DNA from: Methanothermococcus thermolithotrophicus DSM 2095
GTDB taxonomy: Archaea; AGJL01; Methanococci; Methanococcales; Methanococcaceae
DNA length: 64,000 nucleotides
NCBI RefSeq assembly: GCF_946463545.1
Contig: NZ_OX296583.1
Coordinates: 1,364,001 to 1,428,000 of the forward strand
Reading direction: 5' to 3'
In this document: piece after piece, positions 15,870 to 26,502 of the stretch
Layout: each line of letters opens with the position of its first letter
How positions within the stretch are numbered: position 1 is the first letter of the stretch
The notes under the pieces: generated by a model
What the model was told of the DNA's origin: nothing
What the model saw: only the letters and a program-made list of their open reading frames with translations
Database searches by the model: none
Translations under genes and position numbers: made by a program

Positions 15870-17696
15870 TCATACCTTAAATTTACCAACCTGTTCGGAG
15901 ACCAGCTGAGCAATAGTTGTTGCCTCCTCAATAGCTTTATTTATTTCTTCAATGGCTCTATTCTGTTCCTCAGCACTGGCGGTTAATTCTTCCGCAGTAG
16001 CTGCAAATTCCTCAGATATTGAGGCAATATCTTGAACATTTCTTAAAGCCTGATTAACATTTTCAGAAGCATGTTTTGCTCCTTCTTTAATAGCATTTAT
16101 CTTTTCAGTTGCCTTATCTACACTTTCTTTTATTTTAAGGAATGCATCATTCACTTCATCTATTGCCACAACTCCTTTATCCACTTCGTCCTTACCTGTA
16201 AGACCGAGGTCGATTGTTCTATCGATCCTTTTATGTATTCCTACAATGGTTTTGTTAATATCATCCACAGATTTACCAATCTCTTCTGCCAGTGATTTAA
16301 TTTCACTTGCAACAACTGCAAATCCTTTTCCAGCTTCTCCAGCTCTTGCAGCTTCAATAGAAGCGTTTAAAGCCAGTAATCCAGTTTGTTCAGCAATATC
16401 TTTAATCAATACAGTAACTTCGTTGATTTTCTTGCTCTCGTCTCCGAGCTCTTGAATTGCCCTTCCTAAGTCATCTATTACGTTAGTGATTCTCTGCATG
16501 GTGTCTATTGCATTTTCAACTTTCTGTACACCAGTTCCTGAGTTTTTCTCTATTTCATTTGCCGCCTCTACTGCATCTACTGCTGCGTTGAATACTCCCT
16601 CGGTAACTTCCCCAGCATTCCCTAAATCCTGGGATACATCCTGTAGTTTTGCAGATTGGTCTGTTGCAGCTGTGGCAACCTGTGAAGCTGCATCTGCAAC
16701 CTGATCTGAGGTTTCCTTTGTCCGCTCTATCTCTTCTTTTAGCGTAGATACCTCTTTGCTCAGATTAATTACCTGATTTTTCAGTTCTCTCGTCATGTTT
16801 GCTATGTTCTCAATAGCTTTGTTAATGATTTTTTGAAGCTTATTTCGTTTTCCATTTTCATCCATTCTTGCTGTTAGGTCCCCTTCAGATACTTTCGTCA
16901 TAACTTCTGTGACGTCTTTGAATAATTTAGCCATGTTTTTTCTGTCTTCTTTCTGCTTTTCTATATCTTCTTTCATGTTATGGTATACCCTTTTCATGTT
17001 ATGATATATTTTACCAATTTCATCATCGTTGAATTTCACTTTCGACTGTATGTTGTAGTTCCTACTGGCTAATTCACCAGACATTCTTTCAAGGTCTTTA
17101 AGTTGGTCTAAAACAGTTCTTTTTATAAAAATCATTGAAACAATCCCAACCAATAATGCCAATATTGCGGATATCACCGACATATAATTTGCAAATTTCT
17201 TTTTTTCATCAGCTGATATAGTATATATGCTAACGGCTTTGTTCATTTCATTTAATAATTCGCTGTTATGGCTTTTTACATAATTTAATGCCTCTTTAAA
17301 TTCTGGATCGTCTGGACTTTTGGAGTATATTATTTTTATTTTTTTATAGTAAGGATCCCATAGTTGTTTTACCTTAAGAAGCTGGGGTTTAACTTCATCG
17401 GGAGCAGGGGGGAGTCCTAATTCTTTATCACCATATATTAGACCATTTAATGTTTTATCAAATCGTTCAGAGGTTTCTTTTAAATCTTTAATGTACCCAT
17501 CATACCCATCTTCTATCATAACTGCATCATGTGCCAATTTTAGAGCTAACGTTCGTTGATACCCTGCAAGATTTATAGCATGTCCGTCATCGTTCATGCT
17601 AATTGCCACCGTGAATGATAATACTACAATAATAAGAACCAAAATTGATATAATGGATACAATCTTGGTTTTAACAGTCATGTCGTTAAGTTTCAT
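15870..17696 (-). CDS. Methyl-accepting chemotaxis protein with PilJ-type sensor
   Basis: A transmembrane chemoreceptor. ATG 17696 follows TGAGGGGAAGT and gives 608 residues. TM1 lies at about residues 13-36 and TM2 at about 178-200. The extracytoplasmic region contains [15 protein letters not shown], the PilJ/NarX-like helix motif. A HAMP-like segment follows, then the signalling domain with [19 protein letters not shown] at the hairpin tip. The C-terminal half is nearly identical to the soluble receptor at 37206-38456. It stands alone between purC and carB, away from the che cluster. Confidence 0.92.
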   Translation of the reverse strand: MKLNDMTVKTKIVSIISILVLIIVVLSFTVAISMNDDGHAINLAGYQRTLALKLAHDAVMIEDGYDGYIKDLKETSERFDKTLNGLIYGDKELGLPPAPDEVKPQLLKVKQLWDPYYKKIKIIYSKSPDDPEFKEALNYVKSHNSELLNEMNKAVSIYTISADEKKKFANYMSVISAILALLVGIVSMIFIKRTVLDQLKDLERMSGELASRNYNIQSKVKFNDDEIGKIYHNMKRVYHNMKEDIEKQKEDRKNMAKLFKDVTEVMTKVSEGDLTARMDENGKRNKLQKIINKAIENIANMTRELKNQVINLSKEVSTLKEEIERTKETSDQVADAASQVATAATDQSAKLQDVSQDLGNAGEVTEGVFNAAVDAVEAANEIEKNSGTGVQKVENAIDTMQRITNVIDDLGRAIQELGDESKKINEVTVLIKDIAEQTGLLALNASIEAARAGEAGKGFAVVASEIKSLAEEIGKSVDDINKTIVGIHKRIDRTIDLGLTGKDEVDKGVVAIDEVNDAFLKIKESVDKATEKINAIKEGAKHASENVNQALRNVQDIASISEEFAATAEELTASAEEQNRAIEEINKAIEEATTIAQLVSEQVGKFKV

Positions 17697-17831
17697 ACTT
17701 CCCCTCATTACTGTCAATATAAGGAATTGCAAAAATTTAAGTAACTAACTGCATGGTTACGACGACAATACAAACTCCACGGGCAATATTACCATATTTT
17801 GATATTTCGCGATATAATAAGCAATATTTAT

Positions 17832-20800
17832 TTAATTTATACTATATACTTCAATATCTCCGTCTTTCATATTTTTAATGGCATTAAATGCTGCCTTTGC
17901 TCCATCAGTTGTGGTAATGTATGGTATTTTATAATCTATTGCTGTTCTTTTTATCAGATATTCGTCCTCTTTTGATGCACTTCCCTTTGGAGTATTTATA
18001 ATCAAATCTATCTTTCTAGATTTTATTAAATCAATTATATTTGGTCTCCCTTCGCTTATTTTGAATACTTTTTCTACTGCTATTCCGTTATTGGTTAATA
18101 CATTATAGGTTCCTTCTGTTGCCACTATCTTAAATCCTAAATCTTCAAAATTTTTTGCTATTGGTATTAATTTGTTTTTATCATCATCATTTACACTTAT
18201 AAATACAGTTCCTGCTAATGGGAGCTCCATACCAGCAGCCAGTTGTGCCTTATAATATGCCAGTCCAAAATCCTTATCTATGCCCATAACTTCTCCTGTG
18301 GATTTCATTTCAGGACATAGGGAGATCTCTGCATTTGGCCATTTGCCGTATGAAAATACAGCCTCCTTGACGCATACTTTATCAGGTATTTTTTCCACAA
18401 GGTTTAAATCTTTTAATTTTTTGCCTACCATGATTTTTGCTGCAATCTTTGCAAGGGATATGCCAATAGCTTTACTTAAATAAGGTATTGTCCTACTTGC
18501 CCTTGGATTTGCCTCCAAAACATATACTGTATCATCTTTTATGGCATACTGGATATTTATCAAACCTTTGATTTTTAACCTCAACGCCAATCTTTTTGTG
18601 TAGTCCTTTATGGTGTCTATAATGTCTTTTGAAAGTGTTTGGGGCGGTATTACACAGGCACTATCTCCACTATGTATGCCTGCCTCTTCTATATGTTCCA
18701 TTATCCCTCCAATAAATACATCTTCACCATCGCAAACTGCATCTACATCCACTTCAATAGCATCTTCCAAAAACTTATCAATTAGGATTGGGAGCTCCGG
18801 TGAAATCATTACTGCCTCGTTCATGTAATTTTTTAATTCCTCCCTATTATACACTATATGCATGGCTCTTCCACCGAGCACATAGGAAGGTCTAACCAAT
18901 ACAGGATATCCGATTTTTTCTGCCACTTCTAAGGCTGTTTCCTCATCAAATACTATTCCATTTGGCGGTTGTGGTATTTTTAATTCATTCAATATATTTG
19001 AGAATTTCTCCCTATCCTCAACTAAATCAATGGATTCTTTTGGAGTCCCAATAATTATATCGTCAGGAATGTATTTCGATAGATTAAGGGGAGTTTGTCC
19101 CCCAACTTGAACTACAACGCCGTAGGGGTTTTCTTTTTCGATTATATTTAAAACATCCTCGGGATATAACGGCTCGAAGTAAAGTCTATCTGCTAAATCA
19201 AAATCGGTGCTAACTGTTTCAGGGTTGCAATTTACCATTATGGTTTCAAAACCTTCTTCCTTTAATGATTTTATCGTATGGACACAGCAATAATCAAATT
19301 CTATACCTTGACCTATTCTGTTTGGTCCCGAGCCCAATACTATGATTTTATTACTTTTGTTATTGTTAGAACTCTTGCCAATATTGTTATTGTTATTATT
19401 ATTTCCACCTATTTCTAGTTCATCTTCCTCGTCATTATAGGTTGAATAGTAGTAAGGGGTTTTTGCCTCAAATTCTGCACCGCAGGTATCGACCATTTTA
19501 TATTTGGGGAATATGTTATATTCTTTTCTTAGATTTCTTATTTCTTTTTCTGATTTTCCCGAGATGTCGGCTATTATTTTATCGGACAGTCCATATTTTT
19601 TTAACTTTAAAAGGGTTTCATAGTCAAGATTTTTTGCACCACTTTTATCACTTTTTATAGAGCTCTCCAGTTCTATTATATTTTTCATCTTATTCAGAAA
19701 CCAAGGGTCTATTTTAGTTATTTTATAAACTTCATCAACATCCTTTATTTTTAAAATTTCAAATAAATCATATATTCTACCTATCCCGCCTTTTGGATTT
19801 GTATAATTTAATCTCTTCTCATCAAATTGATATTTAGTATTGTAAAGGTCCAAACTTCTCAATGCCTTTAAAAATGCCTCTTCAAAAGTCCTACCAATCG
19901 CCATAACCTCCCCAACACTTTTCATCTGGGTTGTTAAGGTGTCATCCACGCCAGGAAGTTTATCAAAATCCCATCTTGGAATCTTTACAACAACATAATC
20001 TATTGTAGGTTCAAATGCTGCGGAAGTCCCAGTTATTTCGTTTTTAATCTCATCAAGGGTTAAACCAACAGCCAATTTTGCGGCAACCTTCGCAATTGGA
20101 TAACCTGTTGCCTTACTTGCAAGTGCGGAGCTCCTGCTTACCCTTGGGTTCATTTCAATGGCCACAATTCTCCCATTTTCTGGATTAACTGCAAATTGAA
20201 TATTACTTCCGCCGGTCTCAACCCCAATTTCTCTAATGATTTTTATGGAATAGTCTCTTAATAATTGATATTCTTCATCACTGAGTGTTTGGGTTGGAGC
20301 TACTGTAATACTGTCTCCTGTATGTATCCCCATAGGGTCAATATTTTCAATGGTGCATACTATAATTACATTGTCGTTTAAATCCCTAATTACTTCATAT
20401 TCATATTCCTTCCAACCAATTATGCTCTCTTCTATCAAGATTTGATTTTTAAGGCTATATTCTAATCCCTTTGAAGCTATTGATTTTAACTCTTCTGGGT
20501 TAAATGCTACACCTCCTCCGGTTCCCCCAAGGGTAAATGCAGGTCTAACTACTACAGGGTAGCCTAATTTTTCTGCAATACTCAGGGATTCTTCCACAGT
20601 ATATGCAACTTCACTTTTTAACACATCCACTCCAACTTTTTTACAGGCTTCTTTAAAGAGCTCCCTATCTTCCGCTTTTCTAATGGCATCTAACTTTGCC
20701 CCAATCAGTTCAACATCATGTTTATCAAGAATTCCTTTATCCGCCAGTTCAACTGCCAAGTTTAGTGCAGTCTGTCCTCCAAGGGTGGGCAGTATTGCAT

Positions 20801-21050
20801 CAGGCTTTTCCTTCTCAATAATTTTTTCAACGACCTCAGGCACCAACGGTTCTATATATATTTTGTCTGCCATCTCAGGGTCAGTCATTATTGTTGCAGG
20901 ATTTGAATTTACAAGGACTATTTCATACCCCAGTTCTTTTAAGGCTTTACATGCCTGGGAACCAGAATAATCAAATTCACACGCCTGCCCAACAATTATT
21001 GGACCTGCACCTATAATCAGTATTTTTTTAATATCTTCTCTTTTTGGCAT
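17832..21050 (-). CDS. carB: Carbamoyl-phosphate synthase large subunit, single chain
   Basis: CarB makes carbamoyl phosphate from bicarbonate, ammonia and ATP for arginine and pyrimidine synthesis. The 1072 residues contain both ATP-grasp halves: [17 protein letters not shown] at the start and the equivalent [17 protein letters not shown] near residue 575, with an MGS-like allosteric domain at the C-terminus. Between the halves (about residues 547-566; 19352-19410) lies a low-complexity Asn-rich linker ([14 protein letters not shown]). M. jannaschii encodes the halves as separate genes. ATG 21050 follows GGTGGTTTT. carA lies 12 bp upstream, so carAB is an operon. Confidence 0.96.
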   Translation of the reverse strand: MPKREDIKKILIIGAGPIIVGQACEFDYSGSQACKALKELGYEIVLVNSNPATIMTDPEMADKIYIEPLVPEVVEKIIEKEKPDAILPTLGGQTALNLAVELADKGILDKHDVELIGAKLDAIRKAEDRELFKEACKKVGVDVLKSEVAYTVEESLSIAEKLGYPVVVRPAFTLGGTGGGVAFNPEELKSIASKGLEYSLKNQILIEESIIGWKEYEYEVIRDLNDNVIIVCTIENIDPMGIHTGDSITVAPTQTLSDEEYQLLRDYSIKIIREIGVETGGSNIQFAVNPENGRIVAIEMNPRVSRSSALASKATGYPIAKVAAKLAVGLTLDEIKNEITGTSAAFEPTIDYVVVKIPRWDFDKLPGVDDTLTTQMKSVGEVMAIGRTFEEAFLKALRSLDLYNTKYQFDEKRLNYTNPKGGIGRIYDLFEILKIKDVDEVYKITKIDPWFLNKMKNIIELESSIKSDKSGAKNLDYETLLKLKKYGLSDKIIADISGKSEKEIRNLRKEYNIFPKYKMVDTCGAEFEAKTPYYYSTYNDEEDELEIGGNNNNNNNIGKSSNNNKSNKIIVLGSGPNRIGQGIEFDYCCVHTIKSLKEEGFETIMVNCNPETVSTDFDLADRLYFEPLYPEDVLNIIEKENPYGVVVQVGGQTPLNLSKYIPDDIIIGTPKESIDLVEDREKFSNILNELKIPQPPNGIVFDEETALEVAEKIGYPVLVRPSYVLGGRAMHIVYNREELKNYMNEAVMISPELPILIDKFLEDAIEVDVDAVCDGEDVFIGGIMEHIEEAGIHSGDSACVIPPQTLSKDIIDTIKDYTKRLALRLKIKGLINIQYAIKDDTVYVLEANPRASRTIPYLSKAIGISLAKIAAKIMVGKKLKDLNLVEKIPDKVCVKEAVFSYGKWPNAEISLCPEMKSTGEVMGIDKDFGLAYYKAQLAAGMELPLAGTVFISVNDDDKNKLIPIAKNFEDLGFKIVATEGTYNVLTNNGIAVEKVFKISEGRPNIIDLIKSRKIDLIINTPKGSASKEDEYLIKRTAIDYKIPYITTTDGAKAAFNAIKNMKDGDIEVYSIN

Positions 21051-21062
21051 AAAACCACCAAA

Positions 21063-22130
21063 TCAATATTGTTTAATAATCTTCTCAAAATCGTCAAAGA
21101 ACCCATATGTGTCATGGGGACCAGGATGAGCCTCTGGATGATATTGAACACCAACGATCGGTAATTCCTTATGTTTTATTCCCTCAATGCTGTTATCGTT
21201 TAAATTAATCTGAGTAATATTCATACAATCGGGTAAATCAGAAACTGCAAAGTTGTGATTTTGGGAAGTGATATATACCCTTCCATTTTCCAAATCCTTA
21301 ATGGGCTGGTTTAATCCATGATGGCCAAATTTTAATTTTCTCGTTTTAGCACCAAGTGCCAGCGATATTATTTGATGTCCTAGACATATTCCATAGATTG
21401 GAACTTTGCCTATAAGGTTTTTCACAGTATTTATTGTTTCTTTTAGAATTGAAGGATCTCCCGGCCCATTTGAGATAAACACCCCATTTGGATTATATTC
21501 CAATATATCTTTATAATTTGAATCATATGGAACAATAACCAAATTTACGTTCTTTTTAATTAGCTGATTTACTATGGATTTTTTAACTCCACAGTCAATT
21601 AAAACCACGGTTTTTTTACCATTTCCCAATATTATTGGTTTATCCGTACATACCTCAGGAACTAAATTTAATTCTGAAATATTTTTATGAGATTTAACCT
21701 TTTTCAATAATTCCTCATTATCAATATCCCCAACTCCTATGGCGGCCTTCATAGTCCCATAGGTCCTTATTTTTTTTGTTAATTTTCTTGTGTCAATATC
21801 GGATATTCCACATATATTATATTCTTTTAAAAATTCATCAATGCTTTTTTTAGATTTATGGTGGCTAGGAACTGAACAATTTTCTTTTACAACAAAACCT
21901 TCCACTTTTATTCCATCGGATTCGAACCATTCTTCATTTACACCATAGTTTCCAATTAACGGATATGTCATGGTTAATATTTGACCTTTATAAGATGGGT
22001 CAGTCAATGCTTCTACGTATCCCGTCATACCTGTACAGAATATAATTTCCCCAATCGCAATACCCTCTGCACCAAATCCATGACCCTGCATAACAGTCCC
22101 ATCTTCCAAAATTAATACGGCTTTTGTCAT
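21063..22130 (-). CDS. carA: Carbamoyl-phosphate synthase small (glutaminase) subunit
   Basis: CarA hydrolyses glutamine and channels ammonia to CarB. The class I amidotransferase nucleophile is in GICLGHQI (about residue 250) and the catalytic His in VQYHPEAHPGP near the C-terminus. ATG 22130 follows AAGGGATAGT and gives 355 residues; the frame to 22163 has no ribosome binding site. The gap to the end of porB is only about 64 bp, so carAB may be transcribed from the por promoter. Confidence 0.95.
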   Translation of the reverse strand: MTKAVLILEDGTVMQGHGFGAEGIAIGEIIFCTGMTGYVEALTDPSYKGQILTMTYPLIGNYGVNEEWFESDGIKVEGFVVKENCSVPSHHKSKKSIDEFLKEYNICGISDIDTRKLTKKIRTYGTMKAAIGVGDIDNEELLKKVKSHKNISELNLVPEVCTDKPIILGNGKKTVVLIDCGVKKSIVNQLIKKNVNLVIVPYDSNYKDILEYNPNGVFISNGPGDPSILKETINTVKNLIGKVPIYGICLGHQIISLALGAKTRKLKFGHHGLNQPIKDLENGRVYITSQNHNFAVSDLPDCMNITQINLNDNSIEGIKHKELPIVGVQYHPEAHPGPHDTYGFFDDFEKIIKQY

Positions 22131-22193
22131 ACTATCCCTTCTATTATGCATGCTTATGAGCATGCATATTCTATTGTTTAATGTATCAGATTG

Positions 22194-23087
22194 TTAAATT
22201 AGGATTTTTTTATTATTGTGCTCTAAAAATGCCTCCCAGCTTTCATCCACACTTTCTTGTATGTGCTCAATTTCAATCTCTGAAAGGTGTCTAAATCTCT
22301 TCTGGATGCTTAAATAATCTTTTACCGGTATTTTTTTATTTTTATAGTTCATCTTAAATTCTTTATTTTCAATTTCGTAAAGCGCCCACAATCCAGATTG
22401 AACAGCCAATTTTGCGATTTTTATTCCATCTTTACTGTGAAATCCCCACCCAGTGGGGCATGGGGCATGCACATGAATATATTTGAATCCATCAAAGGAT
22501 AATGCCTTTTCAACCTTTTTTAGGAAATCAATGGGATAACCTACTGACGCAGTGGCAACATAGGGAGCTCCGTGGGCAGCCACAATAAATGGCATGTTCT
22601 TTTTTTCTTCGGGCTTTCCAATACTGTATTTTCCAGCAGGGCTGGTAGTTGTTGATGCCCCATAAGGGGTAGTCCCGCTCCTCTGTTTTCCAGTGTTTGC
22701 GTATGCTTCGTTATCGGTACAGATGTATAGTATATTGTGTTCGCGTTCTACTGCTCCCGATAATGCCTGAAAACCAATATCTGCGGTTCCACCATCTCCA
22801 GCAAATACTACGATATTTGTCTTTTTACCCAGTCTTTTCATGGCTTTTTCTATGCCGCTTGCAACTGCTGCAGCATTTTCAAATGCAACATGTATAAATG
22901 GCACCCTCCAGGCAGTTTCAGGATATATTGTAGTAATGACTTCCATACATCCAGTTGGTGCAATGACAATTGTGTCCTCTCCACATATTTTTAAAGCCAA
23001 TCTTAAGGCAAGAAGTTCTGGACATCCAGCACAGGCTCTTGCTCCTGGTGCTAAATATTCTTCTTTTGGAATATCTGTGATTTTCAT
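22194..23087 (-). CDS. porB: Pyruvate:ferredoxin oxidoreductase beta subunit (TPP-binding)
   Basis: PorB binds thiamine pyrophosphate in the enzyme that carboxylates acetyl-CoA to pyruvate. The cysteine motif [12 protein letters not shown] near residue 20 and the TPP motif [15 protein letters not shown] near residue 97 are present; [14 protein letters not shown] follows. The 297 residues and the ATGA overlap with porA support the start at 23087. It completes the order porC-porD-porA-porB. The associated PorE and PorF proteins of Methanococcus are not next to it. Confidence 0.95.
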   Translation of the reverse strand: MKITDIPKEEYLAPGARACAGCPELLALRLALKICGEDTIVIAPTGCMEVITTIYPETAWRVPFIHVAFENAAAVASGIEKAMKRLGKKTNIVVFAGDGGTADIGFQALSGAVEREHNILYICTDNEAYANTGKQRSGTTPYGASTTTSPAGKYSIGKPEEKKNMPFIVAAHGAPYVATASVGYPIDFLKKVEKALSFDGFKYIHVHAPCPTGWGFHSKDGIKIAKLAVQSGLWALYEIENKEFKMNYKNKKIPVKDYLSIQKRFRHLSEIEIEHIQESVDESWEAFLEHNNKKILI

Positions 23088-24235
23088 AGATTAACACCTA
23101 TCCATGTAATTTCTTTTGGATTGTTATCCTCTAATAATCTAAATATGGTTCTAAAATCGTCATAAGTTACATCCCTACCGCCCAATCCAACAATAAAGTT
23201 TTTTACAATAGGTTTACTATCCAAATCATAAAGGCATGATTTAACTTCATGGGCCACAATTCCACCGGACCCAAAGCTTATATTTTTATCAATTACTCCT
23301 ATTTTTTCAAACCTTGAAAGTATTTTTTTCAGTTCTTCTTTTGGGAATGGCCTAAATACCTTTAATTTAATCAATCCTACTTTTTTTCCCTCTTTCCTTA
23401 GTTCATCTACAATAAATCGTGCAGTGGTGGTTATTGCCCCCATAGTTAAAATAACAATTTCTGCGTCTTCGGTCCGATATTCTTCAATGAATTCATACTT
23501 CCTTCCAGTGAGCTCTTCAAATTCTTTAAAAGTTTTTTCCATAACAATTCTAGCATTCTCCATGGCTTGTTCCTGTTGATATTTCAGCTCCATGTAGATA
23601 TTTGGACCTCCAACTGGTCCCAATGTGTAAGGGCTTTCAGGGTCTAATTTATATTCTAAATCCAATTCTGGAAGAAAACTTTCAATTGTTTCATTATCCA
23701 GTGGATTTACTGGTTCGACAGTATGTGATAATATAAATCCATCGAGAGATACCATTGCAGGCAATAATACATTTTTATTTTCACATATTTTGTATGCCAT
23801 TATCACTGAATCATGAGCCTCTTGATTACTCTCACAAAACATCTGAATTGCCCCACTGTCCCTTTGAGCAAGGGCATCTATATGGTCTGACCATATCGAT
23901 ATTGGAGCAGAATATGACCTGTTAGTAATTGCTGTAACAATGGGTAACCTAAGTCCCGAAGCACATGGGATGAGCTCGTGAAATAATGCTACACCAGGTC
24001 CGCAAGATGCGGTAAATGTTCTAACCCCGCAGGCACTAGCCCCAATTACTGCACTCAATGCACTGTGTTCGGATTCTACTGGAATATACTCGCAATCCAT
24101 CTCACCGTCGGCAATAAATTTTGCTATTATCTCAACAATTTCACTTTGGGGGGTAATTGGATATGCTGCCACCACATCGACACTTGAATTTTTCACCGCA
24201 GTGGCAACTGCCATATGTCCGGTCATTCCTTGCAT
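23084..24235 (-). CDS. porA: Pyruvate:ferredoxin oxidoreductase alpha subunit
   Basis: This is the alpha subunit, 383 residues, with [15 protein letters not shown] near residue 22, the [12 protein letters not shown] segment and [14 protein letters not shown] near residue 125, typical of PorA. The start ATG 24235 lies behind GAGGAGGACTAAA, one of the strongest ribosome binding sites in the window. It supplies acetyl-CoA-derived pyruvate for biosynthesis, directly downstream of CODH/ACS in the pathway. Confidence 0.95.
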   Translation of the reverse strand: MQGMTGHMAVATAVKNSSVDVVAAYPITPQSEIVEIIAKFIADGEMDCEYIPVESEHSALSAVIGASACGVRTFTASCGPGVALFHELIPCASGLRLPIVTAITNRSYSAPISIWSDHIDALAQRDSGAIQMFCESNQEAHDSVIMAYKICENKNVLLPAMVSLDGFILSHTVEPVNPLDNETIESFLPELDLEYKLDPESPYTLGPVGGPNIYMELKYQQEQAMENARIVMEKTFKEFEELTGRKYEFIEEYRTEDAEIVILTMGAITTTARFIVDELRKEGKKVGLIKLKVFRPFPKEELKKILSRFEKIGVIDKNISFGSGGIVAHEVKSCLYDLDSKPIVKNFIVGLGGRDVTYDDFRTIFRLLEDNNPKEITWIGVNL

Positions 24236-24236
24236 T

Positions 24237-24506
24237 TTAGTCCTCCTCTATCATTTTTATAGCATTTTTTGGACATTCAACTTCGCAAATTCCACATCCC
24301 TTGCAAAAATCGTAGTCAATTGTTATTTTATCATCCTCAACAATTACCACTCCATCGGGGCAGTAGAGCCAGCAGAAAAGACATGAATTACAGTTTTCAT
24401 AGTCAATAATTGGTTTATAGGTCCTCCAACCTCCAGTTTTGTTTTCTACGCTTGTTCCAGGTGGAAGCACACCACCTATGATTATATTATTATAATCTAA
24501 TGTCAT
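24237..24506 (-). CDS. porD: Pyruvate:ferredoxin oxidoreductase delta (ferredoxin) subunit
   Basis: An 89-residue ferredoxin subunit with two motifs, CNSCLFCWLYCPDGVV and CKGCGICEVECPKNAI, and the N-terminal GGWRTYKPIID segment characteristic of PorD. Its ATG overlaps the porC stop by 4 bp, and porA begins one base after its stop codon. Confidence 0.93.
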   Translation of the reverse strand: MTLDYNNIIIGGVLPPGTSVENKTGGWRTYKPIIDYENCNSCLFCWLYCPDGVVIVEDDKITIDYDFCKGCGICEVECPKNAIKMIEED

Positions 24507-25042
24507 ACGACCACCTTTTTCATCTCATCATATGCCCTTTTAACGGCCAATATATTTTTATCAGCAAGTTTTTTTGGAAATCTTTCTGATATGATTGAAA
24601 TAACTGAATCCAATGAGATATTGTCATATATTGCCAAAAATGCTCCAATCATGACGGTATTTGTAATTGGAACCCCCAGAGTTTCAATGGCAAGTTTAGT
24701 GGCATCTATTGTATAGGTATTTTGGCCCTCAAACTCGATAGGCTCCTTTGTATTCACAATTATGGTTCCATCATCCAGTCCTTGGACAACATCCACAGTA
24801 GGGTCATTTATAACCGTTGGGTCTAGAACCATCACATAATTTGGATTGTATATTTGAGTTCTTGTTTTAATTTCACTGTCGCTTATTCTAACATAGGAAG
24901 TTACAGGAGCTCCCCTCTTTTCAGGGCCAAAAAATGGAAAAGCTTGACAAAATTTTCCCTCTTTTAAAGAAGCTATGGCAAGAATTTCTGCGGCGGTAAC
25001 TGCCCCTTGACCTCCCCTGCCATGAAATCTTATTTCATCCAT
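24503..25042 (-). CDS. porC: Pyruvate:ferredoxin oxidoreductase gamma subunit
   Basis: The 179-residue gamma subunit begins MDEIRFHGRGGQGAVTAAE, the family signature, followed by FPFFGPEKRGAPV. ATG 25042 follows GGTGAAAAAC; the longer frame to 25099 runs through the operator. It is the first gene of porCDAB, and possibly of a longer porCDAB-carAB unit. Confidence 0.94.
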   Translation of the reverse strand: MDEIRFHGRGGQGAVTAAEILAIASLKEGKFCQAFPFFGPEKRGAPVTSYVRISDSEIKTRTQIYNPNYVMVLDPTVINDPTVDVVQGLDDGTIIVNTKEPIEFEGQNTYTIDATKLAIETLGVPITNTVMIGAFLAIYDNISLDSVISIISERFPKKLADKNILAVKRAYDEMKKVVV

Positions 25043-25081
25043 GTTTTTCACCCTGCATATGTCATTATTAATTATTATATA

Positions 25082-25098
25082 TGTGTATTTAATACACA
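25082..25098 (-). promoter_or_regulatory. TGTGTA-N5-TACACA operator at the porCDAB promoter
   Basis: A perfect palindrome with spacer TTTAA. The TATA box is at 25102-25110 (TATATAAAT on the plus strand, read on the minus strand). The site is 40 bp upstream of the porC start. Confidence 0.78.
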
Positions 25099-25269
25099 TA
25101 TTATATAAATATTTCGGAATTTCGGCAATTGTACAATAATATTATATATGGAACCGTAAAAAATCATTTAACAAACTTTAACAATACTTATTAAATCAAT
25201 AAAAATCGAAATCTAGGATTTCATCTAATTTTTCATTAATTTACTCATACCACATTCCCTTGAACAATT

Positions 25270-25377
25270 ATGCAAGAGAATAAAAAACCAGATCATCCCA
25301 GAACTGCCGACTACCTCATGAATAAATATCCCTGGCGAGCTCGGGGCAAGATACATTATTCCTTTAAATATGGTTAG
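25270..25377 (+). other. Short GC-richer open stretch (possible 35-residue ORF), function unknown
   Basis: Within the 25111-25466 gap, an ATG-initiated frame of 36 codons (residues include KPDHPRTADYLMNKYPWRAR) uses codons such as CCC, GCC, CTC and CGG that are rare in the surrounding genes. It has no clear ribosome binding site. The opposite strand is also open over the same stretch. It could be a small gene, a fragment of acquired DNA or chance. I recognise no family. Confidence 0.3.
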
Positions 25378-25466
25378 TACCAAGTAATCTTAACACTTTG
25401 TTTTTCTGCCTGTTTTTTCCGTCCTTTTCTGTCTTTTGGGATATTCTTCCTCAATCAATCATAAAC

Positions 25467-26327
25467 TTAAAAATTTATAAATTTATCAAAGAGTATTCCA
25501 ATTATCCCGCTTCCAACGATAACTCCAATCAAATATTTTAATGTTAGTTTTTTCCCATAACATCTTTTCATAGCCATTAGTAAAGGAAGTCCCAAAGTAG
25601 GAGCTGAAATTAAAAACGAAATTATCAATCCTTTTGATATACCATCTATTGCAACTGCCTTTATAATTGGTACCATTGCATGAGGGCATAAGAAGATGAA
25701 TATTCTTATTATTGAAACATAAAAATACGAGTATAGGTTATTGGAAAGAATTAACAGAATGGTTTCTTTTGAGACATAGGTCATTACAAATCCAGAAATT
25801 AAAAATCCCAAAGTTATAGATGGTAAAAATTTTTTAAACTGCTCAATGAACACATCAAAAAAACCATTTTTGTTATTTTTGGATTCAAATCCACAAAATA
25901 CTACTTTTTCATTGTAGAATATCAAACCTACAAATACTGATAATAGCATTGATGCTAAAACCTGCACAATTGCTAGTTTATACCCTAACAACGAAAGAGA
26001 TAGTAAAATACCAATAGGATTTATTGAAGATGCTGAAACAATAAATGCCATACTAGTTCCTAAGTTTGCCCCCTTTGAGCTCATGGCATTTGCTACAGGC
26101 ACCCCACTTGCAGAACATAATGGTAGGATCCCTCCAATAAAAGATGCTAAAATTATGGATTTTTTTGAGTTATCCAATATATGAACAAACCTTTTTCTCA
26201 AATCTCCTTTCAATTTTATCTTTAAATATGTGGATATAACAAAACCCAATATAATATAAGGTAATGCCTTTAAAAAGAAGTTTAGGGAGTGTTCCAGTGA
26301 GATATAAATAGCGTACATATTAATCAT
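25467..26327 (-). CDS. Predicted permease (ArsP/DUF318 family)
   Basis: An integral membrane protein with about eight hydrophobic segments. The sequence GGILPLCSASGVPVANAMSS near residue 70 corresponds to the conserved Cys-Ser-Gly-Val-Pro-Val-Ala motif of DUF318 permeases, some of which export metal or metalloid species. The open frame starts at 26369, but those codons lie inside a MITE-like element. ATG 26327 (MINMYAIYISLEHSLN) or ATG 26318 is more likely the native start. The substrate cannot be deduced. Confidence 0.75.
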   Translation of the reverse strand: MINMYAIYISLEHSLNFFLKALPYIILGFVISTYLKIKLKGDLRKRFVHILDNSKKSIILASFIGGILPLCSASGVPVANAMSSKGANLGTSMAFIVSASSINPIGILLSLSLLGYKLAIVQVLASMLLSVFVGLIFYNEKVVFCGFESKNNKNGFFDVFIEQFKKFLPSITLGFLISGFVMTYVSKETILLILSNNLYSYFYVSIIRIFIFLCPHAMVPIIKAVAIDGISKGLIISFLISAPTLGLPLLMAMKRCYGKKLTLKYLIGVIVGSGIIGILFDKFINF

Positions 26328-26358
26328 GGTTTCCACACTTACCACACTTAGAATTATA

Positions 26359-26502
26359 GTGGTGTGCATTACTTACTTAACTAATTAATACAGGTAATTT
26401 TTATTTAAACATAAAATACCCTTGTTAAATTAAATTAAGCTTATTTATTGCAGTTATTAAATTTATAATACTTTGATTAGTTTACTTAAAGTTGCACACC
26501 AC
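26359..26502 (-). mobile_element. MITE-like element, copy B
   Basis: A 144-bp element with terminal inverted repeats GTGGTGTGC (26359-26367) and GCACACCAC (26494-26502), flanked on both sides by TATA. It lies in reverse orientation relative to copy C: AATTTTTATTTAAACATAAA near its left end matches the complement of that copy's right half. It supplies the last codons and stop of the NapH-like gene and an upstream pseudo-start for the permease. Confidence 0.7.
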
